Positions 6,585-14,484 of a DNA stretch of 33,145 bases are shown here, one piece after another; the stretch's first letter is position 1; every line of letters starts with the position of its first letter. The notes beneath the pieces were generated by a model that made no database searches, was not told the origin of the DNA, and saw only the letters and a program-made list of their open reading frames with translations. The DNA comes from Treponema sp. (lineage in GTDB: Bacteria > Spirochaetota > Spirochaetia > Treponematales > Breznakiellaceae). Location of the stretch: NCBI GenBank assembly GCA_009782495.1, contig WRIX01000016.1, positions 1 to 33,145 on the forward strand, written 5' to 3'. The position numbers were made by a program, and so were the translations under genes.

Positions 6585-8138
6585 ATGTCCAAAATTTGCC
6601 TTTGCCTGACCGAAAAAACAATTTCCCGGAATCTCGAACTAATAGAAAAGTACCATAAATACATCGACATGGCAGAATTGCGCGTGGACTGCCTGCATCC
6701 GGATGAAAATTTTTATATACGGCAATTTCCCCGGCAGGCAGGAATTCCGGTAATCCTGACCATACGGCGAAAACAAGACGGCGGGTTTTATTCAAGCGGC
6801 GAAGGTTCCAGGGTCGCCCTGCTTTCCAGGGGTCTTGCTTTTGCGGAAGCGGATAAACGGTATAATTTTGCCTATGTGGATTTGGAAGAAGATCTGGAAG
6901 TACCGGGTCTGGAAGAGGCGGTACGTACTTTTGGTACCAGAATTATACGGTCATACCACAATTTTACCGGAATAGGTAATATTTACGAAAAAATCAAAAG
7001 TTTACGAAGAATAGGAGACGAAATTGCCAAAATAGCGGTAATGCCGCAGGACTTAAACGATGTCATGTCAATTTACAATGCAAGCAGGGAAACCCTGGGG
7101 TTGGAAAAAATTATAGTTGGTATGGGGCCTTATGGCCTTAATACCAGGATTCTTTCGGAAAAACTCGGTTCTTTTTTAAGTTACACTTCCGAAACTGAAG
7201 GATCGGATCAGGCTTCCGCCGTACTGGGACACATTAGCCCCAGAGACCTGGTGGAAAAGTACCGTTTCAGGGATATCAGCTCGGCAACAGATATATACGG
7301 CGTTGTTGGGTTTCCTTTAAGTACAACCTACAGTCCGCGGATATATAACACTGTTTTCAGCCGTGAAAAGATAGATGCCGTTTATATTCCCTTTCCGGCC
7401 CATAACCTTGACTACTTTCTGGAACTGGCGGAAGACCTGAATATTAAAGGCGCAGCCGTTACTATCCCATACAAAGAAGAAATTATCCATCATCTTAGCA
7501 ATGTCTCCGGTTCTGTCCAGATAGCCGGAGCATGTAATACCATTAAGGCTCTAGGGATGATTACCAGATCATTGCCGGGCGAATCTGTTTCCAAGGTCTG
7601 GAGCGGCACCAATACCGACACTTTGGGATTCACCGAATCACTCTTAAGCTTTTTGGAAAGAAAACATCTGCGCGGCCAAAAAATAACCGTCATTGGCGCC
7701 GGAGGTGCAGCCAGGGCGGCGGTATCGGAGATTTTCCGGTTAAAAGGAAAATGCCTTATTCTAAACCGTAATGCTGTCCGGGCCAGGGAATTGGCGTTAA
7801 ATTACGGTTATGCCTGGGGAGGGCTGGACAGCCAGGCTCTTGACAGCATGGAACGGTATTCAGATATTATTATTCAGACTACGCCGGTTGGAACATTCCC
7901 CAACACGGAAGATGATCCTTTTGAATTGTACCATTTTAACGGCCATGAAACCGTAATGGATCTGATTTATAATCCGATGCAGACGGCTTTTCTAAAAAGA
8001 GCACTGACAGCAGGCTGCCGGGTACTGAATGGCATGGATATGCTGCTCAGACAGGCAAAACACCAGTATGAGTATATTCTTGAACGGGATTTCCCCGAAC
8101 ATCTCATACCGGCCCTGTTGGGATTATTAAAGAAATAG
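6585..8138 (+). CDS. aroDE: Fused 3-dehydroquinate dehydratase / shikimate dehydrogenase
   Basis: This 517-aa protein carries out two successive steps of the shikimate pathway, 3-dehydroquinate to 3-dehydroshikimate to shikimate. Residues of about 1-228 are a type I dehydroquinase: ELRVD (31-35), LTIR (58-61), catalytic H125 in RSYHNF, and Schiff-base K149 in AKIAVMPQ. Residues of about 236-517 are shikimate dehydrogenase: substrate-binding STTYSP (246-251), catalytic K297 in VTIPYKE, NTDTLGF, an NADP-binding GAGGAARAA and a C-terminal GMDMLLRQA. Such fusions are known in plants and Chlamydia. The usual APGQ near the end of the dehydroquinase half reads VLGH here. GGGAG lies about 10 nt before the ATG. 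Confidence 0.93.
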   Translation: MSKICLCLTEKTISRNLELIEKYHKYIDMAELRVDCLHPDENFYIRQFPRQAGIPVILTIRRKQDGGFYSSGEGSRVALLSRGLAFAEADKRYNFAYVDLEEDLEVPGLEEAVRTFGTRIIRSYHNFTGIGNIYEKIKSLRRIGDEIAKIAVMPQDLNDVMSIYNASRETLGLEKIIVGMGPYGLNTRILSEKLGSFLSYTSETEGSDQASAVLGHISPRDLVEKYRFRDISSATDIYGVVGFPLSTTYSPRIYNTVFSREKIDAVYIPFPAHNLDYFLELAEDLNIKGAAVTIPYKEEIIHHLSNVSGSVQIAGACNTIKALGMITRSLPGESVSKVWSGTNTDTLGFTESLLSFLERKHLRGQKITVIGAGGAARAAVSEIFRLKGKCLILNRNAVRARELALNYGYAWGGLDSQALDSMERYSDIIIQTTPVGTFPNTEDDPFELYHFNGHETVMDLIYNPMQTAFLKRALTAGCRVLNGMDMLLRQAKHQYEYILERDFPEHLIPALLGLLKK

Positions 8139-8151
8139 CAGGAGTTATACT

Positions 8152-8706
8152 ATGACTGATGAAACAAAGGATATTATTGACAGGGTTAAAGTACTCAGAG
8201 AAATTGCGGAAATATCACGGGAAGAACTTTGCCGTGAACTGGGTTTTGATTGCGCCGAATATCAACAATGGGAAGAAGGCGTAACGGACTTTCCAATAGG
8301 CGCTCTGGTAGAAATAGCCGCCCATTTTAAAATTGATCTTACAGAGCTGATAAACGGCCGTCCGTCAAGGCTTACAACCTATTGCATTACCAGGGCAGGC
8401 AACGCTCCGGAAGTAAGCCGGCGGCCCATGTACGGTTACTGGAACCTGGCCTTTAAGTTTCACAATAAAAGGGGAGAACCCTTTTTGGTAGAAGCCAATC
8501 CGGAAACAGAAAATAAACCTCTGAGCCTGAATACCCACCCTGGTCATGAATTTGATTATGTCCTGGAAGGGCGGCTCCTTATGTCTGTTGGAGGGCACGA
8601 GGAAGAGCTAGGGCCGGGAGATTGCATTTACTATGATTCCAACGAACCCCATGGAATGAAAGCCCTGGGAGGCAGCAAAGCCAAATTTTTTGCAATAATC
8701 ATGTAG
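8152..8706 (+). CDS. XRE helix-turn-helix / cupin regulator
   Basis: The N-terminal XRE domain (about 10-70, IDRVKVLREIAEISREELCRELGFDCAEYQQWEEG) is joined to a C-terminal cupin (about 110-184, HPGHEFDYVLEGRLLMSVGGHEEELGPGDCIYYDSNEPHGM). The cupin keeps the two sequence blocks expected for a metal or small-molecule pocket (H-x-H-x-E-like HPGHEFDYVLEG and PHGM). Proteins of this layout are one-component regulators, often controlling transport or metabolism of the ligand they bind; the ligand here is unknown. AGGAG lies 8 nt before the ATG. The gene starts 13 bp after aroDE, so it probably shares its transcript. The downstream terminator is broken (see the citrate synthase fragment). Confidence 0.85.
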   Translation: MTDETKDIIDRVKVLREIAEISREELCRELGFDCAEYQQWEEGVTDFPIGALVEIAAHFKIDLTELINGRPSRLTTYCITRAGNAPEVSRRPMYGYWNLAFKFHNKRGEPFLVEANPETENKPLSLNTHPGHEFDYVLEGRLLMSVGGHEEELGPGDCIYYDSNEPHGMKALGGSKAKFFAIIM

Positions 8707-8710
8707 TTAA

Positions 8711-8724
8711 GCCTGTTCCAAAAC
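8711..8724 (+). repeat. Left half of a TGTTCCAAAA hairpin repeat, ending at a breakpoint
   Basis: GCCTGTTCCAAAAC matches the left arm of the complete hairpin at 19256-19282. The right arm is missing, and homology to citrate synthase begins about 8 bp later. The element was probably the terminator of the XRE/cupin gene before the DNA to its right was lost or misjoined. Confidence 0.55.
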
Positions 8725-8731
8725 CTGAACG

Positions 8732-9520
8732 GCGCATTACTACGACCATGAAAGTTTAATCATCCACATGCCGGAACAGGATAGTTCCATTGCCGAAAGC
8801 CTTCTTTCCCTGATACGGCCCGACCAGCGCTTTACCCAACTGGAAGCGGAAATCCTGGACCTGGCATTAATCCTCCATGCCGAACACGGAGGAGGCAATA
8901 ACTCTACATTTGCCGTACACCTTGTTTCTTCCGCCGACACCGATACTTTTTCCGCCATCTCTGCGGGAATTGTTTCTCTGAAAGGCTACAAGCACGGCGG
9001 TGCGAATATCAAAGTAATGCAAATGATGGACGACATCAAAAAGAATGTAGAGCATTGGGACAGCGAAGCGGAAGTGGCTGATTACCTGGAAAAAATCCTT
9101 TTAAAAAAAGCCAACGATGGTTCCGGGCTTATCTACGGTCAGGGCCATGCTGTGTATACCATAAGCGATCCCCGTGCACGGCTGCTCCGCGACAAAGCCG
9201 CCAGCCTTGCAGAAGAAAAAAAACTAATGGATGAATTTAACCTGTACTGCCTTATTGAACGCCTTACACCGGAAGTGTTCAGTAAAATAAAAGGTTCCGA
9301 CAAAAAGATTTGCACTAACGTGGATTTTTATTCAGGTTTTGTTTATGGAATGCTGGCAATCCCGCCGGATCTCTATACAACACTTTTTGCCATAAGCCGT
9401 GTCGCCGGGTGGTGCGCTCATCGTTTGGAAGAAATAATTGCCGGAGGAAGAATAATACGCCCCGCTTACAAATGCGTCCAGAAAAGGCATGGGTATACAC
9501 CTCTTGCGGAACGAAAATGA
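8732..9520 (+). pseudogene. Citrate synthase, 5'-truncated (C-terminal ~60% only)
   Basis: The open frame from ATG 8768 encodes 250 aa; a complete citrate synthase has about 430. In-frame homology actually extends upstream of the ATG to about 8732 (AHYYDHESLIIHMPEQ) and then meets TGA at 8726, so the ATG is an internal methionine. What remains is the C-terminal catalytic portion with active-site histidines in HAEHGGGNNST and YKHGGAN, YGQGHAVYTISDPRA, the aspartate in NVDFYSG and RVAGWCAHRLEE. The N-terminal helical part is gone, and no ribosome site precedes the ATG. It is most likely a remnant, or the result of a bad assembly join. If expressed it would probably not fold as a normal dimer. 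Confidence 0.85.
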
Positions 9521-9529
9521 TGTTGTCTG

Positions 9530-9565
9530 AAGCTGCCCCAAAATAGTTGATTTAAGAACAGCTTT
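9530..9565. repeat. Degenerate copy of the TGTTCCAAAA hairpin repeat
   Basis: AAGCTGCCCCAAAATAGTTG and GATTTAAGAACAGCTTT line up with the left and right arms of the hairpin at 19256-19282 with several changes. AAGCTG/CAGCTT still pair. It lies between the citrate synthase fragment and the tRNA gene. Confidence 0.4.
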
Positions 9566-9574
9566 CTACAATTT

Positions 9575-9649
9575 TCGGGCAACCCGGATTTGAACCGGGG
9601 ACCCCAAGTCCCCCAGACTTGTACGCTAAACCAACTGCGCTATTGCCCG
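9575..9649 (-). tRNA. tRNA-Pro, anticodon GGG
   Basis: The minus strand folds into a complete 75-nt cloverleaf. The acceptor CGGGCAA pairs with TTGCCCG, the D arm is GCGC/GCGT, the anticodon stem CAAGT/ACTTG encloses loop CTGGGGG (anticodon GGG), and the T arm CCCGG-TTCAAAT-CCGGG is perfect. The discriminator is A, and CCA is not encoded. It reads CCC and CCU proline codons. It lies downstream of the mnmG::hinT gene on the same strand. Confidence 0.95.
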
Positions 9650-9672
9650 ATAAAAGGTTTTTGTTTAAAAAC

Positions 9673-9692
9673 CATCTGTATAATAACAGATG
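9673..9692 (-). terminator. Candidate intrinsic terminator of the mnmG::hinT gene
   Basis: On the minus strand CATCTGT-tattat-ACAGATG forms a 7-bp stem followed directly by GGTTTTT. It lies about 90 nt after the mnmG::hinT stop and about 25 nt before the tRNA, so it would separate the two. Confidence 0.5.
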
Positions 9693-9783
9693 CTGCATTT
9701 TACAATTTATTTATCCGGAATTTCAACTCCTCTGCAAGTCCTTTATCATTAATTTCGTATATCTATACCGGTATACATATGGA

Positions 9784-11049
9784 TCACCCCGGCGGCCAGC
9801 CCAGAGTACGCCCGCCAAGCACATGAAGATGAATATGCTCCACAGTCTGCATACCGTCGGATTTGCAGTTGATCACAAAACGGCCTCCTTTTTCGGCACA
9901 GCCCTGCTCTGCCAGTAATTCCTGGGCTTTGTGGAGCAGTTTTCCAAGAAGAGCTGCATCTTCCGGTTTGGTTTCCATTACGTTAGCCAGGTGTTTCTTG
10001 GGGATAACCAGGAAATGAACCGGAGCCTGGGGCGAAATATCATGGAAGGCCAGTACATCATCATCTTCGTAGGAAAGTCCATTAAGATATTTTTCTGTTG
10101 TATAAAGCCCTTCAGGTTCAATAAAAACATGATGACGGTTCCTGTCGGGAAAACGCACCACCTTGTCTTCTATGGAAGGACAATATCGCGCCCCTGTTCC
10201 TTTTATTTTTCCGCCGTAAAGAGGTGAACGATGAATATTATCCCTGATAATCCGGTGAGTTTCCGCCGTTGTATAGCAGATCCAGCACGGTACAGATTTC
10301 CGATTGATGAATTTTTCCGGAATTGATTCAAAATCAAACGAAAACGGAGCAAATTCTTCTCCATCCTGTTTTTCCATACTGCTGTAATCAACAGAATCTC
10401 CGTCTATGCGCGCAGGTGTCCCCGTTTTTAACCTGCCCACCGGAAAACCATTGTTACGCAGAAATTTTCCAAGTCCCAAAGCAGCTTCTTCACCCAGTCT
10501 GCCATGAAGAGCATCGTATTCTCCAATAAAAATTTTCCCTTCCATGAAGGTTCCTGCTGCCAGGATCACTGTTTTTGCACTGATTCTGTGTCCGCGGACT
10601 GTAATTACGCCTGTAACACAGCCCAACATCGTGTAAATTTCATGATCTTTCGATCGATTTTTATCTTTATCAATAATTAATTCCGTTACTGTGTCCATCA
10701 TAACCGAAAGATATCTTTGATTCTCGATAATATTCCGTGCTGCACACTGATATGCATTTTTATCCGCCTGAGCACGCGGAGCTTGAACTGCAGGACCCCT
10801 GGCTTTGTTTAAAATTCGATATTGAATCATCGTTTGATCGATCAAATGAGCCATTGCTCCGCCTAAAGCATCTACTTCACGTACCAAATTTCCTTTGGAG
10901 AGGCCGCCAACTGCGGGATTACAGGATAAAGCGCCGATACGATCGGGATTCTGTGTGATGAGAAGTGTGTTTAATCCAAGTCTTGATACGGCAAGAGATG
11001 CTTCTATACCTGCATGACCTCCGCCAATAACAATACAATCGTAATCCAT
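9784..11049 (-). CDS. In-frame chimera: N-terminal half of MnmG fused to most of a HinT (HIT) protein
   Basis: Residues 1-326 are the start of MnmG (GidA), the FAD-dependent tRNA uridine-34 modification enzyme. They include the FAD motif IVIGGGHAG, GALSCNPAVGG, KTGTPARIDG and IEPEGLYTTEKYLNGLS. A normal MnmG has about 620-630 aa and continues NGLSTSLP. Here, at about 10069-10074, the frame switches without interruption into a histidine-triad protein: YEDDDVLAFHDISPQAPVHFLVIPKKH through the triad HIHLHVLGG and the usual ending WPPG. HinT has lost only about its first 20 residues. The product lacks the MnmG C-terminal domain that binds MnmE and tRNA, so tRNA modification is unlikely; the HIT half could still hydrolyse phosphoramidates. 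It is either a deletion fusion or a chimeric assembly. Confidence 0.9.
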   Translation of the reverse strand: MDYDCIVIGGGHAGIEASLAVSRLGLNTLLITQNPDRIGALSCNPAVGGLSKGNLVREVDALGGAMAHLIDQTMIQYRILNKARGPAVQAPRAQADKNAYQCAARNIIENQRYLSVMMDTVTELIIDKDKNRSKDHEIYTMLGCVTGVITVRGHRISAKTVILAAGTFMEGKIFIGEYDALHGRLGEEAALGLGKFLRNNGFPVGRLKTGTPARIDGDSVDYSSMEKQDGEEFAPFSFDFESIPEKFINRKSVPCWICYTTAETHRIIRDNIHRSPLYGGKIKGTGARYCPSIEDKVVRFPDRNRHHVFIEPEGLYTTEKYLNGLSYEDDDVLAFHDISPQAPVHFLVIPKKHLANVMETKPEDAALLGKLLHKAQELLAEQGCAEKGGRFVINCKSDGMQTVEHIHLHVLGGRTLGWPPG

Positions 11050-11159
11050 ATAAATAAAAGTTATTTAAAAATATCAAAGTTTCAGAAAGAGCTCAACAGC
11101 ATAAAAAATTAATAATAAAGAAAAAAATTAAAAAAAATTCATTTTTTTTAAAATTTCTC

Positions 11160-11188
11160 TTGCAATGTTTTTAATATGACGATACATT
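11160..11188 (+). promoter_or_regulatory. Candidate promoter of the histone H1-like gene
   Basis: TTGCAA (11160-11165) and TACATT (11183-11188) are separated by 17 nt. Unlike several other promoters here, a normal leader of about 20-25 nt with AAGGAG precedes the ATG. Confidence 0.45.
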
Positions 11189-11218
11189 AATATCAACTTT
11201 TTTAGTAAAGGAGTTTTT

Positions 11219-11611
11219 ATGCCTACTGCAAAGAAGCCTGCAGCGAAAAAGCCCGCAGCGAAAAAACCCGCAGCGAAAAAACCTGCAGCGAAAAAGCCCG
11301 CAGCAAAAAAACCGGCGGTAAAAAAACCCGCAGCGAAAAAACCCGCAGCGAAAAAACCCGCGGTAAAGAAAGCAGCGGCAAAGAAACCGGCGGCGAAAAA
11401 ACCCGCGGCGAAAAAACCTGCAGCAAAGAAGCCTGCAGCAAAGAAGCCTGCGGCGAAAAAGCCTGCGGCAAAAAAACCCGCAGCGAAAAAGCCTGCGGTA
11501 AAGAAACCTGCAGTAAAGAAGGCAGCGGCAAAAGCGGTAAAAAAAGTTTTAGTTAAAAAACCCGCAGACAAGCCCTCAGAACCTTCTGGCTCCAGTTTTC
11601 CCTTCTTTTAG
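11219..11611 (+). CDS. Lysine/alanine/proline-rich histone H1-like protein
   Basis: Nearly the whole 130-aa protein is tandem repeats of a five-residue unit, KKPAA or a close variant (KKPAV, KKAAA), about 20 copies, ending in a short polar tail (DKPSEPSGSSFPFF). This is the composition of histone H1 tails and of bacterial H1-like proteins such as chlamydial Hc2 and AlgP, which bind DNA and compact or regulate the nucleoid. Homology to any one of them cannot be claimed from such low-complexity sequence. AAGGAG 6 nt before the ATG and a spaced promoter support real expression. The DNA is a run of imperfect 15-bp repeats, so copy number may vary between strains. The long minus-strand frame opposite it (GFFAAGFF) is a shadow. 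Confidence 0.85.
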   Translation: MPTAKKPAAKKPAAKKPAAKKPAAKKPAAKKPAVKKPAAKKPAAKKPAVKKAAAKKPAAKKPAAKKPAAKKPAAKKPAAKKPAAKKPAAKKPAVKKPAVKKAAAKAVKKVLVKKPADKPSEPSGSSFPFF

Positions 11612-11661
11612 CCTTTCATAATTCTTTTGAACAGTAATTTTTTTATTGTTCGCCCTTGAGC

Positions 11662-11703
11662 TTCAGCCGTTTCTGCTTATTTTCCAAGGCAGAAGCGGCT
11701 GAA
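11662..11703 (-). terminator. Hairpin spanning the mnmE stop codon, likely terminator
   Basis: TTCAGCCGTTTCTGC (11662-11676) pairs with GCAGAAGCGGCTGAA (11689-11703) over 15 bp with one wobble. On the minus strand its 5' arm lies inside the last codons of mnmE and its loop contains the TAA. An A/T-rich stretch follows only after about 15 nt, so termination may be imperfect. Confidence 0.5.
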
Positions 11704-13062
11704 CATTATTTCCAGAACATCGGCAGTAGATACTTCACCGGTAATTTCACCCAGCGTATTCAGACTTTCCCTGAGTAATGGAGCAATAAGGTCCAAACTC
11801 TCGTCTTTTTCATCCAATAAAAGAGCTTCTTCCAGACATGCAACAGTTTTTTCCGTCAATTCTTTCTGTCTTTGGGTACCCAGACCGGCGCTTAGTTCAT
11901 CTGACACGGATATTTTTTGCGAAAAAAGATCGGCTATTGAAGTACAAAGTTCATCTAAACCTCTTCCTGTAGCAGCGCTGACCGGAATACATAACGCCAA
12001 ATAATTATTATTTTCCGGTTGGGGAACTGACAATGCTTCTGTTGAATCAATTTTGTTCCAAACCAGTATCAGCGATTCGCCGGAATGTTCAGTAAGAAAT
12101 TTTTTATCTTCTTCACAAAACCCTATACACGAATCCACCGTATAAAGGATGATATCAGCCTCTTCAATCAGGTTTCTGCTTCTTTCAATCCCCTGAATTT
12201 CAGCTTTATTTTGATCTACTGTAAAATCACGGAGTCCGGCAGTATCAATCAAACGCAGCGGAATCCCTTTAAATGAAACGGAACCTTCGATCCAATCACG
12301 GGTAGTACCGGGTATTTCTGTTACAATGGAACGATCTTCATTCAACAAGGCGTTAAAAAGGCTTGATTTTCCGGCATTGGGCCTTCCGGCAATCACAACT
12401 GCCGCCCCTTCCTGAAAAAGCCGTTCCCTGCCATAGGAAACCAGGAGCAATTTTAGTTTTTTAAGCGCTTCTTCGGCCGCTTTACGGTAAGGAGGAGGCC
12501 CTTCGTCGATTTCATCCTCCGGATAATCCAAAAAAAGTTCGGCGGCGCTGACCGCTTCCAAAAGAGAATTCCGAATTGCTTTTATTTCTCTTTCCAATGC
12601 GCCGGACAGGCGTTTAACGGCCAGTTTTAAAGCATTTTTGGTTTTGGCAGAAACTAATTCCATTACCGATTCACTGCGGGTAAGGTCTATTTTACCGTTA
12701 ACAAAGGAACGGAAAGTAAATTCTCCCGGTAAAGCATCGCAGAATCCCGCCTTTCGCAGCGTTTCCAGTATTGTATTTGCCGCCGTACTCCCGCCATGAC
12801 AGGAAATATCAACCCCGTCTTCTCCGGTATAGGAACGGGGCGCCCGGTATACATTTACCAGCACTTCGTCAACAGGAGAACCTTCCTGGTCCAGAATCCA
12901 GCCATAAATAACCGAATTTCCGGCGGCTTCCAGCAGTGTCTTGGGCCGGGAAAATACCTTTGCCAGCAATTCCAGACAGCCATTTCCGCTTGTACGTATC
13001 AAAGCAACAGCCCCTTGAGAAGCTTGAGCAGCTATAACACAGTCATCTCCGTAGTTTCTCAT
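11677..13062 (-). CDS. mnmE: tRNA uridine-34 modification GTPase MnmE
   Basis: MnmE works as a complex with MnmG to place a carboxymethylaminomethyl group on the wobble uridine of several tRNAs. The 461-aa length is normal. The N-terminal folate-binding domain (residues about 1-118) begins RNYGDDCVIAAQASQGAVALIRTSG and keeps CHGG and LPGEFTFRSFVNGKIDL. A helical part carries the inserted G domain with GRPNAGKS (226-233), TTRDWIE, DTAGL and WNKID, and the essential C-terminal FCLGK motif is present. The gene is therefore intact, while its partner MnmG is truncated next door. No good ribosome site is seen before the ATG. It follows the lipoprotein gene by 36 bp and probably shares its transcript. 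Confidence 0.96.
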   Translation of the reverse strand: MRNYGDDCVIAAQASQGAVALIRTSGNGCLELLAKVFSRPKTLLEAAGNSVIYGWILDQEGSPVDEVLVNVYRAPRSYTGEDGVDISCHGGSTAANTILETLRKAGFCDALPGEFTFRSFVNGKIDLTRSESVMELVSAKTKNALKLAVKRLSGALEREIKAIRNSLLEAVSAAELFLDYPEDEIDEGPPPYRKAAEEALKKLKLLLVSYGRERLFQEGAAVVIAGRPNAGKSSLFNALLNEDRSIVTEIPGTTRDWIEGSVSFKGIPLRLIDTAGLRDFTVDQNKAEIQGIERSRNLIEEADIILYTVDSCIGFCEEDKKFLTEHSGESLILVWNKIDSTEALSVPQPENNNYLALCIPVSAATGRGLDELCTSIADLFSQKISVSDELSAGLGTQRQKELTEKTVACLEEALLLDEKDESLDLIAPLLRESLNTLGEITGEVSTADVLEIMFSRFCLGK

Positions 13063-13098
13063 CCGGGGAAGAACCTTGGTATTAATGCGGAGAAAATA

Positions 13099-13809
13099 TC
13101 AAAACTGTTCAAAAAAATGCTCCTTTATAAGATCAAAAGCCGCATTTTGTTCCTTTGTGGCAGGACGACCCTCCTTGGTTTTTGAATTGGATATTTTTGA
13201 AAGTAGCTCATGTACCTGGATCTCCAGCGTTTCCCGGGGTATGCTGACCAGAATAAAGCCCCAATAACGGCTTTGTTCCGGTTCTGGAAACTCTTCCTGA
13301 ACAGCGGGAATGGCCAGTACCCAACTATCATCAATCTTTACTGCGCCCCAAAATGTATTACCATAGGCAGCTTTGATAGCTTTTTCATAGTTGGGGCCAT
13401 ATACCATATCGGGAGGCTTATCGGTTAAGTCCTGTTCAAATCTCTTCTGAACCCGCTGAGCCGCAAGCCGGTTAAAATCCCTGTCGGGATAATAATTAGC
13501 CAGCCACTGGGTAATTACAGGCAGTCTTGCAGAACGTATTGAAGCAATAAACAGATATGATTCCTGATATGGTAATAAAGATTCGGTTCCGGTAATTCCA
13601 TTGTCCAGATATCTGCGAAGCCAAACGGCTAAATTTGCCCCTTCATTTCTGTTTTTGTAGTCTAAAATCCGTAGAGCCGGCATATCCTGCCTGGGAGGGA
13701 GGTCAAATTGAACATCCGAAACAGCAGAATCCCTGATTACTTTCCGGTTTGAGCAGGAAAAAACAAAAAAAAGAATAAAAATGCCGGTTAAAATCGAACG
13801 AGAAGCCAT
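13099..13809 (-). CDS. Lipoprotein of unknown function
   Basis: The ORF track starts at 13935, but the sensible start is the ATG at 13809 (or ATG 13827, six codons earlier). It gives a signal peptide MASRSILTGIFILFFVFSC with the lipid-accepting cysteine at about residue 19 followed by SNRK. The mature part of about 215 residues is soluble, with LRILDYKNRNEGANLAVWLRRYLD, YQESYLFIASIRSARLPVITQWLANYYPDRDFNRLAAQRV and WVLAIPAVQEEFPEPEQSRYWGFILVSIPRETLE. It looks like a conserved treponemal lipoprotein; I do not know its function. No ribosome site is obvious. It sits upstream of mnmE and diverges from the alr fragment. Confidence 0.75.
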   Translation of the reverse strand: MASRSILTGIFILFFVFSCSNRKVIRDSAVSDVQFDLPPRQDMPALRILDYKNRNEGANLAVWLRRYLDNGITGTESLLPYQESYLFIASIRSARLPVITQWLANYYPDRDFNRLAAQRVQKRFEQDLTDKPPDMVYGPNYEKAIKAAYGNTFWGAVKIDDSWVLAIPAVQEEFPEPEQSRYWGFILVSIPRETLEIQVHELLSKISNSKTKEGRPATKEQNAAFDLIKEHFFEQF

Positions 13810-13818
13810 TATTATGAA

Positions 13819-13837
13819 CATTATCATAAGGATAATG
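13819..13837. promoter_or_regulatory. Inverted repeat in the lipoprotein/alr divergent region
   Basis: CATTATC-ataag-GATAATG is a 7-bp inverted repeat just before the lipoprotein start and about 40 nt before the alr start. It could be an operator for either gene. Confidence 0.3.
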
Positions 13838-13840
13838 TAA

Positions 13841-13869
13841 TTGTAAGGATTATATACTCTTGATATACT
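13841..13869 (+). promoter_or_regulatory. Candidate promoter of the alr fragment
   Basis: TTGTAA (13841-13846) and TATACT (13864-13869) are separated by 17 nt. The alr ATG at 13876 lies 6 nt after the -10, so the transcript would begin at or next to the start codon. No Shine-Dalgarno sequence is present. Confidence 0.6.
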
Positions 13870-13875
13870 CCGTTT

Positions 13876-14484
13876 ATGAACGATACAGGCGCCTTGCGGG
13901 CAAGCAGAGCGCTCATACATATTGATTATTTGCATGACAACATCTCTTTAGTCCGAAAAAAAACAGGAACAAAGATCTGTATGCCCGTTAAAGCAGATGC
14001 ATACGGCCACGGCGCCCTGCACATTGCAAAAGCCGCACTGAATTCGGGAGTGGAATATCTGGCGGTGGCTACTGTCGGGGAGGGAAAAGAATTACGGGAC
14101 GGAGGGATTCTGTCTCCCATTATCCTTCTTTCTTTAGTCCTGCCCGAAGAAATTGATGCTCTTATCGCCGCAGATCTTGAACCCCTGGTAAGCGACACCG
14201 AATATATAGAAATACTGGAAAGAAGCGCGGCCAAAGCAGGAAAAAAAGTTCCTGTTCACCTTAAAGTTGATACAGGTATGGGGCGCATAGGATGTAAACC
14301 CGAAGAAGCGGCAGAGCTTGCTGTTACCATTGCAAAAAGCAAAAATCTTGATATGGCAGGCACAGCCACGCATTTGGCAGTGTCCGATTCGCCGGACAGC
14401 GGAGATATTGCCTATACCAAAAACCAGTTGGATAGTTTTTCTACTGCCGTAGAAAACATTAAAAAAGCCGGTATTGATCCATAA
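13876..14484 (+). pseudogene. alr: Alanine racemase, 3'-truncated
   Basis: Alanine racemase converts L- to D-alanine with pyridoxal phosphate for peptidoglycan. The first 202 residues are a good match to the TIM-barrel half: ALIHIDYLHDNISLVRKKTG, the cofactor lysine in MPVKADAYGHGA and LKVDTGMGRIGC. The family length is about 370. The frame ends right after NIKKAGIDP with TAA, where a normal gene continues toward the C-terminal beta domain that supplies the catalytic tyrosine. From here on the DNA encodes ClpP in another frame. The product could not racemise alanine on its own. If this is the only copy, the join is suspect or the cell has another D-alanine source. Confidence 0.88.

Noticed and set aside
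8768-9520. A naturally short, complete citrate synthase
   Set aside because: Homology continues in frame upstream of the ATG to about 8732, so the gene was longer and has been cut.
11128-11571. Minus-strand frame rich in GFFAAGFF
   Set aside because: It is the antisense shadow of the KKPAA repeat gene, which has its own promoter and ribosome site.
11629-11651. GAACAGTAA-ttttt-TTATTGTTC as the terminator of the histone-like gene
   Set aside because: The stem is weak and A/T-rich and no T tract follows on the plus strand, so termination is not well supported.
13810-13935. Upstream extension of the lipoprotein frame to 13935
   Set aside because: It overlaps the alr start and puts about 40 polar residues before the signal peptide; the ATG at 13809 (or 13827) gives a proper lipoprotein signal.
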